A stretch of DNA of 64,000 nt from Rhizomucor pusillus (GCA_900175165.2 FWWN02000626.1:1-64000), one strand, 5' to 3'; numbered from the stretch's first letter, positions 35,373 to 47,237 are shown. Numbers and translations are program-made. Notes: generated by a model not told the origin, from the letters alone.

Positions 35373-36513
35373 ATGGCGACAACGGAGACGACGCTCAAAA
35401 CCACCTCGGCGGCTGCAGCACCTACCCAGGCTGAGGCAACTATGCCGGCTCCGAGCAAATTCAAGGAGACAGCCGTTGGCTTCGCTGTTGGAGGCCTGGC
35501 TGCTTGCGGTGCAGTTACCTTTACCAACCCCTGGGAGGTAATGGCGAAAAGATTCCGGGCTCTTCTTCATTCCTACTAATGGGTCCTTTGGGAACTGAAA
35601 GGTTGTGAAAACTCGTCTACAGCTACAAGGTGAACTTGTGCGAGCTGGAGCGCTGGCACCGTCTGCGAAGCCGTACCACAACAGCTTTCAGGCGCTGCAG
35701 GTTGTATTCAAACATGAAGGCATCCGTGGGATCCAACGAGGATTGGGAGTGGCATACGTTTACCAGATCTGTTTGAATGGAAGCCGTATCGGTTTATACG
35801 ATCCAGTAAAGGATCTAACTGTACGATCCCTTGGTCTCAAATCCGACCACAGTTTGCTGGGCGCAAGCATCTTTGCAGGCGCAGTTGCGGGTGTCGCAGG
35901 AGCAATGCTTGGCTCACCGCTCTATCTAATCAAGACTCGACAGCAATCCTTCTCGCCAGTATTTAAGCAGATTGGTCATCAGCATGAGATGCAGTCTGCT
36001 TGGAGCGCATTGCGACAAATTTATCGGTCTGAAGGAGTAAAGGGCATATATCGCGGAGTCGATGCTGCGATGGCTCGAGCCGGCGTCGGATCTGCTGTGC
36101 AAATGCCGACATATATGATTGGCAAGGAGATTATGATTAATCGCTTTGGCTTGTCGGACTCCGTGGGTACTCACTTTGGCACATCCATGTTTGCTGGTCT
36201 ACTGGTGTGCTTGGCCATGAACCCTTTTGACGTTATTTCAACTCGAATGTACAACCAGGGTGTTGACCCGGTTACTGGAAAAGGCTTATTGTACAAGAGT
36301 CCGATCGATTGCTTCTTTAAGTTGACTCGTACGGAAGGTGTAGGAGGATTGTACAAAGGATTTTTGGCGCATTATCTGCGTATAGGGTAAGAGGCTCCTT
36401 CACTATCGTTATCGTTTATGTGTCTCTGACTCACACCTTGTAGACCTCACACAACTCTCATGTTCGTCTTTATGGAGCAGCTCAAATACCTTTATTATCA
36501 ATATCTGGACTAG
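35373..36513 (+). CDS. OAC1: mitochondrial carrier, oxaloacetate/OAC1 type (SLC25A34/35)
   Basis: Exons 35373-35537, 35602-36386 and 36444-36513 join to 1020 nt (339 residues). Three mitochondrial-carrier repeats are visible. Signatures are NPWEVVKTR (repeat 1), SPLYLIKTRQQ (repeat 2, acidic residue replaced by Tyr) and NPFDVISTR (repeat 3). The second-helix motif GLGVAYVYQICLNGSRIGLY fits the oxaloacetate/sulfate carrier subgroup. The protein sits in the mitochondrial inner membrane; yeast Oac1 imports oxaloacetate, sulfate and isopropylmalate. Subgroup substrate is inferred from family resemblance. The first ~35 residues are Ala/Thr/Pro-rich and precede the first helix. Convergent with the Zn2Cys6 gene (134 bases between stops). 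Confidence 0.88.
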
Positions 36514-36647
36514 AAATCAATCTCCAGACATATTATCTTTCTCCTTTATTTGCAACGTTTGAATTATAGAATTTGACTTTACACGATTGTAAACTATATA
36601 TACAGGTTAATATAGAAAGACCATATTGATACATTGTGGATATTGCA

Positions 36648-38948
36648 TTATGAAACATCGAAAAGGTCGTCATCCAGGGTAAGAATCTGGTTCAATGTGT
36701 CTGGCCAAGGCTGAGAAGAAGAGTCGAGTTCTTGTTCATGCAGAAAGCTGCTGAAAGTTTGATCCAGCCATCCTAATTGCGAGAAATCGTCCAAAGTCCC
36801 AAAGTTTTCTGATGAAGATGAAAACGAGGATAACGCCAGATCAAAGTCAATTTTGTTTGGGTCGTGGAGGACTAGTGCATCTGAGACTGTCTGATCTGTG
36901 TTGCCGAACGGGACGTCTGCGTGCGCTTCAATGTATTCCCGTAGCAATCGCCTAATTACGTCGATAGATGTCCATTCCGGCCAAATCGTGTTGGTCGCGA
37001 GTGTATAAACGCTTTGAATATCCAACCAGGTTTTCTTATCCCATGGATCTCGATCGTACTTCATTGTAAACAAACGAGCGCATGTCTCCATGGACGACAT
37101 AAGGATACCAAGTGGCAATGTCTGCGGTTCCTCCTGATATTGACTACCGTTCGTTGCAATAAAGTCCAAGATTTTCTCCAACAACAACACAGCTGATGGC
37201 AAAGCTTGGTGCATCCTGGCCACGTTTTCGATGTCGTTCGGATCAAACTCGTTCTGCACCTTATCCCGCTTTTCAAAAAGGCTGTGCCGTCGAGCCTCCA
37301 AAATATGTCGCTTCAAAAATTTAAAGTGTATGCTGTACAGAAGCAACGCTGCTTCGATGGTGTATCGCTGGAGGGCAGACCACTCGTTTTTGTGCTGTTC
37401 AATGAATACTGCAAAGTTTTGCAACATCTGTGCTACACCGACTTCCACTTCCACAGGTGTTCTCGCAACAGCAGTTGACCACGATTTGCCATAGTATGCA
37501 TTTTCCTGTCGGAATAGATTCTCTTTTGTATCTGGATAGAACTGGAATATTTTCGCGCTGAATTGCGCAATGACAGACTCTGCGTAAAACGTTTCGACGA
37601 GATAGTCTTCGTTCTTGTTGAGACGTTGATTGCCGTTAGCCTTGTCAGTCTTGTGAGACTCTGAAACGTGTATGCTGTGTGGTGGCAATGGGTGTATACA
37701 TCGGTTCAATACCTCGCGTGGTACCTGGTTCACTTTTTCCAGTATCATTTTTGATAAGCTGACTAATCAAAGCCATTGCAGAAAGATCTCAGACTTACGT
37801 TCGATGCATCCACGTACGGTGCAATTGAAGCCTCCCCAAAATGTCCACAGTAACGTTTCACGTTCAACAGCTGTCATTGACCTCATTATATTATCTGTTT
37901 GGAAAACTCCAAGTTTGGTTGCCATGATGTGAGCCAATGCAAACAGCGAAACCCCACGCTTGGCATATCCAAATGTGACCTCAAACAGCGCGAGAATGAT
38001 GAGCGCTTGATATCGAATAACGCTGATCTCTGCTGATGACTTGCTGAGGAGGTAATGAGCATATTCCAGAAACGGGTTTCTCAACGACTTGCAGATAAGA
38101 GTTTCCCACAGCGAGAGGGGATTACCTTCAAGCAGCCGCGACATGTAGATCGTTGTCCCATAAATGACGCTGAGCAGTAACGGATCTGCTGTATCTGTCC
38201 AGTAACTTTGCAGCAGCAATGTTTTGTTGATAAGATGCGAATATGGATGGATGAGGAAGAAAGATTCAATGAGTCGCAATGCTTGTTGGGGTGGTAGCGA
38301 GTTAAGAGGATTGATCATAGCATGGTTGTCAGGTGTCGAGGTAAAGAAGTCATCGGAATGGTCGATAACAAGCGCCCATTGCAAGAACTCTGATTCATTG
38401 TAGCTTTCCAATTTGATATTGCTGAAACGTCTGATCATCACGTTGACAATATCTGCGGTATCCCAGGTAAAACTCTGTTTCAGATCATACAGTTTGAAGG
38501 TGCCAGCTATTGTTTGCAGCACCTTGTTCCTGCTTGTAACAAGTGCTAGCTTTTGAGCTGCGGCGTTGTGTGCTCCAAAGTATGTGGTGAATATGTCATC
38601 GAGGTAAAACTTAAGACCAATGCCACGCCCGCAATAGAGAAAGTCTGCGTCGCTTGGTAAGTTTGGACAAGAAATGTGTTCAAAGATAAACTCTTTGCAC
38701 ATTGTCCATTTTTTAGGGTTTTCGTTGCCTCTGGTCAATACCAGCTTGTTGACGACAGCATTTTTGGGAGGTCGACCGACAGAACCTGGCTTCGCAAACG
38801 TGCATTCGACTCCTTTGGCACTGCACCGGGCGCATGGTTTGTTGCCATCGCACTTTACCTTCTTCGAACGGCATGGCTGACAGCTTACTTTGCGTGCGCT
38901 TTTCTCTTCAGATTTTGTCTGTTGTGCCTTGCCCATCTGGGTGGACAC
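36648..38948 (-). CDS. Zn2Cys6 fungal transcription factor
   Basis: Two exons (38948-37799 and 37762-36648) join to 2265 nt (754 residues). Near residues 23-49 the binuclear zinc cluster has the exact spacing C-2-C-6-C-5-C-2-C-6-C (CQPCRSKKVKCDG...CARC...C), followed by a basic linker. A fungal-specific middle homology region spans roughly residues 150-500 (ALRLIESFFLIHPYSHLINK). The acidic, Ser-rich C-terminus (LDDDLFD near the end) could be an activation domain. Such regulators bind CGG-type sites; target genes cannot be read from sequence. The only intron is 36 nt with strong consensus ends, and removing it deletes an in-frame TGA. It is divergent from the PNS1-like transporter, sharing a 344-bp promoter region. 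Confidence 0.88.
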
Positions 38949-39292
38949 GATGTCGCAGGAAGGAACAGAACTGCAGGAAGAATTACCTTTCCGCAGCAGT
39001 TTCCTAGTAAGGTTTTTGATCCGCCAAACTAAGGCGGATAAATGGGAATCTACATGCCGGCTGCAAATCTTTTATCAAAAAGCTAGAGTAGAGTAATCAA
39101 GATGCTTTCAATAGTCAGAGCTATTTAAGAGAAATCGAGTACTATCAAAGATGGGCTGATTTTTTGTAGAATAGGAGAAAAGAGAATAGACGGGAGGAAA
39201 ATCGGCTAGGCGGGAACAAACATGTTTCTGCAATTGAAACAAACCGAAAACTTGCAGGACATTCCCGTTGCTTCTTTTCTTTCACCCAACCC
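38949..39292. promoter_or_regulatory. divergent promoter region, Zn2Cys6 regulator and PNS1-like transporter
   Basis: 344 bases between two divergent start codons. No gene. A factor bound here could act on both genes; no specific operator could be assigned, and no clear CGG-CCG pair was seen. Confidence 0.5.
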
Positions 39293-41181
39293 ATGCAGGA
39301 GTATCCACCACCTCCTCAAGCAGGAAACTACTATCCTCCTCCACCATCGCAGCAACAGCAGCAGCAGCCGCCATCACAACAGCAATATTATCCACCTCCG
39401 CCTGATTACAACAATGGCCCGCCTGCAGAGCCATACGGCGACGCACAAGGCAAAATACGGCCGGCATCCGGATGGAGGGATATATGGGCATCCATTCTGT
39501 GGCTATGCAACCTTGGTGCATTCATTGCTGTGTCCGTACTAAGTCTCCGCACGTATTCTTCCAAGGAAGGTTCGTACGGCGGCACGCAGTCATCAACGCA
39601 ATACTCGGGTATCGTCTTCGATACCGATACTTTGAAGATATTCGGCTACAGCGTAATCGTCGGATTTGGACTCAGCTTTCTGTATCTACTCTTAACAAAC
39701 GCGTAAGTGTTGCGAGAGAGCCCCATGCATTTGCAAACGATTCTGATCTGATGCTGCTGCCAAATTTAGGTTCCCTCGGTAATCACACGTGACACTGTAT
39801 TGTTTTATCCAAACAACATTCCTAACGCTGATTTGACGATGATCAAGCTTTATGATCATTGCTACTTTCATAGGAAGCATTATCGTTTACTTTGGTGTTA
39901 CTATCTATTACTTTACACAACATTATTACTCTGCAGCAATCGTCTTTTTAATTTTCTCATGCTTGTATCTATTAGCGTTCTGGTGGTGGAGAAGCCGAAT
40001 TCCATTTGCGACAGGTAAATTTAGGCTTGATTTGGAATGAAAGGAAAAAACCAGCTAATCTGATATTGCGGAATATCCAGTCATGTTGGAGACAATATGC
40101 TCTATCACGCGCAAGTATCCGAGCACTATTGTAATCGGCATTATTTCGCTCGTTATCCAAACTGCTTTCAGTATCTGGTTTTCTCTTACGGTCATTGGCG
40201 CTTATCAGACATGGTTTGCTACAACAAGTAACAACGCGCGTCTCAACCTCGCCATGGTTTTCCTCGTCTTTTCATTCTATTGGACGTCTCAAGTAATTTC
40301 TTACACAACACATGTCATCTTGGCAGGCCTGTTTGCCACAGTTTACTATTTGAACGATACTGTACGATTCCCGATTTGGGGCAGTGCCAGACGTGCTCTG
40401 ACGACCAGCTTTGGATCTATCTGCTTTGGCAGTCTGCTGATTGCCTTTGTCAATTTGTTGCGCTACTTTATTCAAATCGCAAGAGGTAGTACCGACAACC
40501 CTGTTCTCGGCTTCTTTTTGTGTATCGTTGATTGCATTGTCGGATGCTTCCAGGGCCTGTTTGTAAGTGGAATGGGACGAGTTCACTGCAAACGACATGG
40601 AATTGGTATGATAACATCTTTTCTTAGGAATGGTTCACGTACTATGCATTTAGCGGTGTGGCTATTTACGGCGATTCTTTCATCCCATCGGCTAGACGGA
40701 CATGGACGTTGATGAAGGATAGAGGCATTGAAGCGCTTATCAACGACAACCTCGTCGGCAATGTGCTCTTTATGGGTAGGATAGCAGCATTGTCCTTCGA
40801 ATGATGAAACAAGATACTCAAGGATACCTTCTTGCAGGTGGATTGCTAGTCGGTGTCTTGTGTTCCTTGCTCGGGTTCATATATTTGCAGGTCGCAAGGC
40901 CGCAATATAACAGTGATGGGGGCATGACCCCCGTTGTAGTACTTGTATGCTTCCTTGTTGGCTCTTCCATGTTCTCTACAATAGCAACAGTTATATCTAG
41001 CGGAGTAGCCACGACTTTTGTATGCTTAGCAGAGGATCCTGACGCTCTTCGAAGGTAGGATTTGTATATTTGTATATCACTCCTAGGTCCTTTGCATGAC
41101 TAACTACGTGCGCATAGGACAAAACCAGCATTGTACGAGAAAATTCGGGAAACTTGGCCAAGGGTAGTGCAAGGCGTATGA
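39293..41181 (+). CDS. PNS1: PNS1/CTL-family (SLC44) choline transporter-like protein
   Basis: Seven exons (39293-39702, 39770-39778, 39848-40014, 40081-40562, 40628-40775, 40823-41054, 41118-41181) join to 1512 nt (503 residues). A cytosolic N-terminus rich in Pro, Gln and Tyr (PPPPSQQQQQQPPSQQQ) is followed by about ten transmembrane helices. Family motifs seen include AAIVFLIFSCLYLLAFWWWR-like helix 3, TSFGSICFGSLL and the MKDRGIEALINDNL loop. Exon 2 is only 9 nt and encodes Phe-Pro-Arg, a tripeptide that corresponds to the conserved Phe-Pro-Lys/Arg before the third helix of Pns1 proteins, so it is likely genuine. CTL proteins move choline or related amines; yeast Pns1 has no proven substrate. 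Convergent with the SR/RNase H-like gene (89 bases between stops). Confidence 0.9.
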
Positions 41182-41270
41182 TGAGCAAATATATTATCGT
41201 TAGAGATTGTCGTAATTGGATTTGTTTTTAATGCAATTTCAAGGCCGGCACACCCGGCTGTGTGGAAACC

Positions 41271-43146
41271 CTACAGCCTGTTCCCGCTGAACAGGTTTCC
41301 AATCCAAGAGAGTAATTGACCGATTTGTGTTGGGGAGCTGCTGGCAATGTCTTCGGCGGATGCTTCTGGAGCGTCGTAAAATACCTCGGAAATTTCATGA
41401 GCTGTTTCTTCTTCCTCACGCTCAAGTCGAGCCCTTTTTAGAGCGTGATTATCCTGCTGGAGATGCTGGTCTCTTGATGAAGAGCTACAGACTGGTACTG
41501 GCTCCGAAGCGTATGCGCCTTTGCGAGATAAATCTGAAATATCTCGTTTGATGCCAGCATGCTTTGATGTTCCTCGTTCTTCAGGAGCCTGATTGATTGC
41601 AGCTTCATAAGACATCGAAGCGGAGCATTTGGTTCTGCTATCAGCTCTCTTTGCATCCTGTATGCGAAGACTTCCCAGAAAATGCTCCGCCCTTTGTAAT
41701 ACTGGGCTGCTGGTATCGAAGCTCCTGGGAATCCGAGGAATAGGAGGAGGAGTCGGCTTCGTAGCCGCTGCCGTTGTATTCGTATCCAAGCTCCTGGGAT
41801 TCCGAGGAATAGGGGGAGGGGTCGGCTTCGGAGCCGCTGCCGTTATATTCGTTGCCAATACTGTAGGCTGCCTATCCATTGCCAAGTACTGACTAGCAAC
41901 CTTCATGGCCAATTCAACAGCTTCCGGGCGGCCATTTTCTCTATATTTAAACATCTGAAGTTAACAGCATTCAGAAAAACCTCAACGAGAATTAAAAACT
42001 CTTACAGCGCGCGCCGTGTGGTTTCAGCAGATCTGGAGCATTCTTGAATCAGTTTGGACTGACCTCGCAGTACTTTTTCCTGTATGCAAGAAACGTGTAA
42101 AGCAGAGAATGATGGAATACCAAGATGCATCCGTTACTCACCCAATAAACACGACCGGGCCTGGCGTCGACAAGTCGTCGAAGCAAAGTTCGAACATACA
42201 TGGTATTGGGAGTGAAGTTTGAATTTCTTCCTTCCACAATAGCTACAAAACATATAAGACGGTTAGGTAGAAGAATAATAGGAACGATTGCGCTATACCA
42301 TTGATGACTTCTTGAGATGTGGTTTTTATACGGACGTTTTTGTGCGTATCGATAGATCGTAAGGTTATATATGCAGCCTGGTTACAGAGGTTGGATCAAT
42401 CCATGCAGAACTAATACTTTTCTCTTGGACATTACAAGAAACTCTGCAAATACATTGGGTGATCCATGCAGATCATAACAATAGCCTACAGGTCGTTGTT
42501 TCGGTTTTTCCCATACCAAGCCTATGCCTCCAAAGAATCGGTCGAGGTCCCTATCATGTCTTACGGATACTGCGTTCCAGACAACGATGTCTACTGAGGT
42601 CGACTGCGAAAGAATAGAATAGTGAGAAAAAGAAAGATGGCATGCTTCATCTAACAAGTCTTACATTGACTTTCGCTAAAGGACGGTACGCCACGGTAGA
42701 AGAAGGTTGACCTGGAGCAGGAGTGAGGGGCAGCGTAGGTGCTGGAGTCTCGGGTGGCAGAGATGCAGTCCGATGAACTCGAGGATCTGTAAGTAGGCTC
42801 TGACGATGGTCGGCTAAAAGTTATAAGATGACTCAGTTATCTTGAACAGGAAATGCGCAGTAATCGTCGTCAACAACTTACTGTTGCCAGTAGATTCGGA
42901 GCGAATGGTACCGGCGGGTTCCCTATCGCTGCCACGGTTAGTACTCTCTTCCCGCCTCGAAGAGTTCGTCGTGGATCTACCATCCAAACGCGAACTGGAG
43001 GAATGATGGGATCGAGGATCTCTGGGTGGAGATCTCGATCTGGAGCGGGAATGAGAGTCCGAAGCAGAGTAGGACATTGGGTGGTAGCGTGGTTCAGGGT
43101 AGCGGCTGCTACCATTACTCGAAGAAGGTCTGTTCCAACTACTCAT
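41271..43146 (-). CDS. SR-rich protein with degenerate RNase H-like domain
   Basis: Exons 43146-42882, 42813-42665, 42603-42436, 42377-42299, 42242-42142 and a last exon 41954-41271 give about 481 residues. Residues about 1-90 are Ser/Arg-rich with SRSRSRSPP. Residues about 145-290 fit the RNase H fold: strand VDIVVWNAVS, GGIGLVW, helix AEFLAAYITL, strand-helix VRIKTTSQEVINAI, and a final helix PEAVELAMKVA. Compared with bacterial RNase HI, the catalytic Glu is kept, while the three Asp positions read Asn, Thr and Val. A catalytically dead nucleic-acid-binding domain is inferred. The C-terminus has two tandem 23-residue Pro-rich repeats (period 69 nt at 41719-41860). The junction before the last exon is unsure: either one 187-nt intron or a 6-nt exon at 42074-42079. 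Confidence 0.68.
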
Positions 43147-43688
43147 TTTTGTAGTGTTCCACCACTACGCGGGAAGGAGGTGGGGAAATAAATTGGGAAG
43201 GGATGGGTCAGCAACTGCCGGTTGGCTGGTCACGAAATTTTTCGCCACCCAATTCGGCTCAACAGCACGCACGGCTATTGAACAATTAAAAGAAGGGGCT
43301 GCATCGTTTCGTCACATGTGCAAAGCTATTGATTGGCCCCAAGAAAGATATGGGGAACACCACCACTTTGCACATGCATCGGCTCATTGTATAAGCATAG
43401 CTTAATCCCAATCAATGGTGATTTGTCGACAGAAAAATCGCAATGCAGCATGTTGGATCACAACATTGAAACAAGTGATAAGTAATTGATTGAAAGAGAA
43501 ATAAACATTTTCCCGATTTTGATCCGCGAGGGGTATGTCCTATCTGCATGGCGGAATCGGTCCATTCTTCTTTTGTCATCCCAAATGACAAGCAGCTCCA
43601 CTCGGAATCGGAGTGGGATGGACCACATATATATATATATGTAATATGATTGAGCAAAGATAATAAACCCCACTTCTACCCACACGAT
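43147..43688. other. divergent intergenic region
   Basis: Lies between the divergent SR/RNase H-like and thioesterase genes. It contains an (AT)n tract at about 43627-43640, 50 bases before the thioesterase ATG, that could serve as its TATA element. No gene seen. Confidence 0.5.
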
Positions 43689-45053
43689 ATGCCCAACAAG
43701 ACATTCCCAGCTGCAGTTTCCTTTCATAAGAGCGAAAATAAGTCATATAAATCGAACAGCAGCGAGAGTTTCGCCGAGCAAATCGCCAATGCCGTCGAAG
43801 TCCAAGAGATTGACACAAACTTGTACATGAGCAAAGAATTGTGGTTGCCGCCCGGAGCGCGAGGCGTCTTTGGCGGTCAGGTAATTGGTGGAGACAAGCG
43901 ACGCTGCTGCCTGGTACTTAATGACAAAAATATATCCCTGCAGATTGTTGCTCAGGCATTGCGAGCTGCTTTCCACACAGTTCCAGACGATTTCCGTGTC
44001 CACGTGAGTTTTCATGCATTTGTTTGTTGAGAGGTTGGGGGACATTAGAAGCACTGACGTTTTTTGCACAGTCCCTTCACAGCTACTTTATTCTTCCCGG
44101 AAATGTAGAATATCCTGTAATATATCAAGTGGAGAGACTGCGCGATGGTCGATCATACAATACACGCGTTGTTACTGCTTCGCAACGTGGGAAAGCCATA
44201 TTTGTCAGCAGCTGCAGCTTTGCTAAGCTTGATAACAAGAGTGTCACACTCAATCACCAGGTATATCTATTTGGATCTATATACGGGATATAGAAGCATG
44301 AATTACCGACGCTGTGTCATTTTAGACTGCTATGCCAGAAGTGCCGGATCCCGAGTCGTTGCCTTCGTAAGTCATGGATACCAGCATAAACCAAAGGAAT
44401 TGGATGGTAGATTAACGCCTGCTGAACAGTGAAACTGAGCGTGTACACTCCATCTTGAATGATCTTCCTCCGAAATATCGTGAATATCTTGAATCCCGTC
44501 TAGAAGAAGCATCGCCCATGGACTACAGAGATGTATACCAGCGATCAATCACCGAAGTAACAACAGGGGTTACTGAACCCAGGGAGACACAGGTAAATAT
44601 TTCCATTGTTGGTGTTTACATTGCTATCCGTTCCAGTACTTAAAGAGGGTCATTTAGTATCGATGGTTCAAGACACAAGGAAAGCTCAACGATGATCCCA
44701 AATTACACGCCTGCATTATTGCATATGCCTCCGACAGTGCGTTTATCGGAACTGCAGCTGTAGCCAATGGTGTCAGCCAACGCGGTATTGGCATGATGGC
44801 CAGCTTAGATCACTCCATGTGGTTCCACGCAGACGCACGAGCCGACGACTGGTTATTATATGAGATGTATAGCCCGCGAACCAACCAAGGTCGTGGCGTC
44901 GCTTTTGGCAAGATATTCGCCCGCGATGGCACTCTAGTAGTAACGACCGCTCAGGAAGGTGTGCTCCGCTTGTCACGCAAGGAACAGGAAAAGCGTCGCC
45001 AGCAACAACAGCAGCAGCAAGAAACATCCTCCAATCGTTCATCCAAACTATAG
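43689..45053 (+). CDS. acyl-CoA thioesterase II (TesB/ACOT8 family), peroxisomal
   Basis: Six exons (43689-43880, 43944-44003, 44072-44260, 44326-44366, 44430-44592, 44658-45053) join to 1041 nt (346 residues). The double-hotdog architecture is clear: ARGVFGGQIVAQAL begins the first hotdog helix and MMASLDHSMWFH with ADDWLLYEM forms the second, including the Asp used by this family. The protein ends in Ser-Lys-Leu, a perfect type 1 peroxisomal targeting signal, after a Gln-rich spacer. It should hydrolyse acyl-CoA esters to free acids and CoA in peroxisomes, regulating beta-oxidation. The ATG at 43689 is the first in frame; the upstream frame has no ATG. D-lactate dehydrogenase follows on the same strand after 135 bases. 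Confidence 0.93.
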
Positions 45054-45188
45054 ACTTATTGATCCGTTATGTAGATTTCATTAATTCCTCCTTTGATTTG
45101 TGTTCTATGCATATATACAGTATATCATCCTCTCTTCGACTTGAGTTTCGCCTTTAAATTTACCCGAGCCTTTCTTCTTCTCACCACA

Positions 45189-47127
45189 ATGTTACGATCG
45201 TGTAGTCGCCGTGCAGTGCACTTCAATGTGCCGAGAGTATGGATTAAGAGGTCCTTGGCAACAAGCCGGGACACTGTACCTTCCAGCAATGCAAGTGCCA
45301 GATCTGCATTGTGGTTCGCTGCAGGCGTCACGTCGGCAGCAGCGACTTATGCCGCTATGCACGCAACGTCCAAGGACGCTGGAAACACTGGAAACACGCG
45401 TGCAACAGCTTCAAAGGGCGACAGCGGCGGCAAGACAGCTATCCAGCAAGCGTTCAAGGAACTGCAAGAGGTGCTTCCACCGGAGCACGTCACTGTCGAT
45501 GAAGATATCCTGCGTCACCACGGCTATTCCAGCAATAGCTATCACAACGAAGGATGCCCTAACATTGTAGTCTATCCGAGGAACACGCAAGAGGTGGTAG
45601 AGATTGTGAAAATTGCTAACCGCTTGAGGTAAGAGGATATACAAATGGCAAAAAGCCATTCGCTTCAATCCGTTTCTTTTGGGTAGTGTGCCGATTATTC
45701 CTTTTTCGGGCGGAACATCATTGGAAGGTCACTTCACTGCTCCTCAAGGCGGTATCTGCATTTCCTTCAGCGAACATATGGATAAGATTGTAGAGTTTCA
45801 TCCGGAGGATTTGGATATTGTCGTCCAGCCTGGTGTGCAGTGGGAATATCTGAATGCTCAGATAGAGGAACATGGATTGTTCTTCCCGATGGATCCAGGC
45901 CCCGGTGCTATGTGCGGCGGGATGATCGGCACCGGATGTTCTGGCACCAACGCTGTTCGATGGGGAACAATGAAGGATTGGGTTATCAATCTGACGGTTG
46001 TGTTGCCTGACGGCACTGTAGTCAAAACTCGCCAACGCCCCAGGTACCTTTCTATATATTCTTCCGTTCTTTGTGCATAGATTTAATAACACTAGAATTT
46101 ATGCAGAAAATCCTCAGCTGGATACGACTTGACTCGTTTGTTCGTTGGATCTGAGGGCACTCTAGGCGTAGTAACTGAAGCCACGTTAAAGTTAGCCGTG
46201 AGACCGCCAGAGGAAACAGGTCAGCAAAGATTATGTAATCTTCTAGTACAGCCAAGCTTACCCGTACTTTCTTCCAATTAGTGGCTGTGTGCGACTTTCC
46301 AACCATCCGCGACGCTGCAGCCGTCGTGCCTGATCTGACCCGCGCCGGTGTCCAAATTGGGGCAGTTGAGCTTTTAGACGAGGTCATGATGAAGGCGGTG
46401 CGTATGGCCAATCCGAATCTCGGTTACGAGGAGAAACCCACGCTATTTTTCAAGTTTGTGGGCTCCAAACCACAAATTGAGCACGAGATCAAGATCGTCT
46501 CCGAACTGGCTAAAAAGCACAATGGCGGAAAGTTCAAATATGCCAAGAATGAAACTGAAAAGGTTTTGCTGTGGGAAGGAAGAAAGGTAAATAATGAGCT
46601 GCATATTGTGCAACTATGCATGAGATTGCTTAAAGATTGCATTCCAGACTTGTCTGTGGTCGTCCACTCTTTTGAAGGAAAATGCGGCCATATGGACAAC
46701 GGATGTCGTCGTGCCTTTATCCAAACTACCTGACTTGATTGCCGAAACAAAGCTAGATGTTTCTAACTCGCCATTGCCGTGTCCGTTTGCTGGTCACGCT
46801 GGAGATGGTACGCAACTAGACAAGTCTGTTGTTTCCAGATATTGACACGTAGCAACAGGAAACTTCCATTTATTTATTCTTTTTGACAAGGACAACGAGG
46901 AAGAGCACGCTGAAGCGACAAGAATCAACAAGAATCTTATAGAACGCGCCATCAAGTTCGAAGGATCTATCACCGGCGAACACGGCGTCGGATTTGGCAA
47001 GAAGAAATATCTAAAGCAGGAACTGGGCGAAAACACTGTCGAATTGATGCGCGCAATCAAAAATACCATAGACCCTAAGGGTATCATGAACCCAAAGAAG
47101 GTCCTACCTGATCCCGATGTAGACTAA
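45189..47127 (+). CDS. DLD1: D-lactate dehydrogenase (cytochrome), mitochondrial
   Basis: Six exons (45189-45628, 45687-46043, 46107-46219, 46282-46586, 46648-46807, 46859-47127) join to 1644 nt (547 residues). The N-terminus is an Arg-rich presequence ([12 protein letters not shown]) followed by a hydrophobic [17 protein letters not shown] segment, the arrangement of yeast Dld1 that anchors in the inner membrane. The FAD-binding PCMH domain has [11 protein letters not shown] and [19 protein letters not shown]. The C-terminal FAD-linked oxidase domain has HAGDGNFH and [14 protein letters not shown]. The enzyme oxidises D-lactate to pyruvate, passing electrons to cytochrome c. D-2-hydroxyglutarate dehydrogenase is the main alternative, but the N-terminal anchor favours Dld1. 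Convergent with the BTB/CAP-Gly gene (110 bases between stops). Confidence 0.92.
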
Positions 47128-47237
47128 AGTAGTATATCTATTGTTTGACCCATTCGTGTCAAGTTGTTTAATTAAAGGAAACAGAGGGTACTGTTGCATA
47201 CATAGGATATCAATTAGGTGACAGGTGCATATTATTA

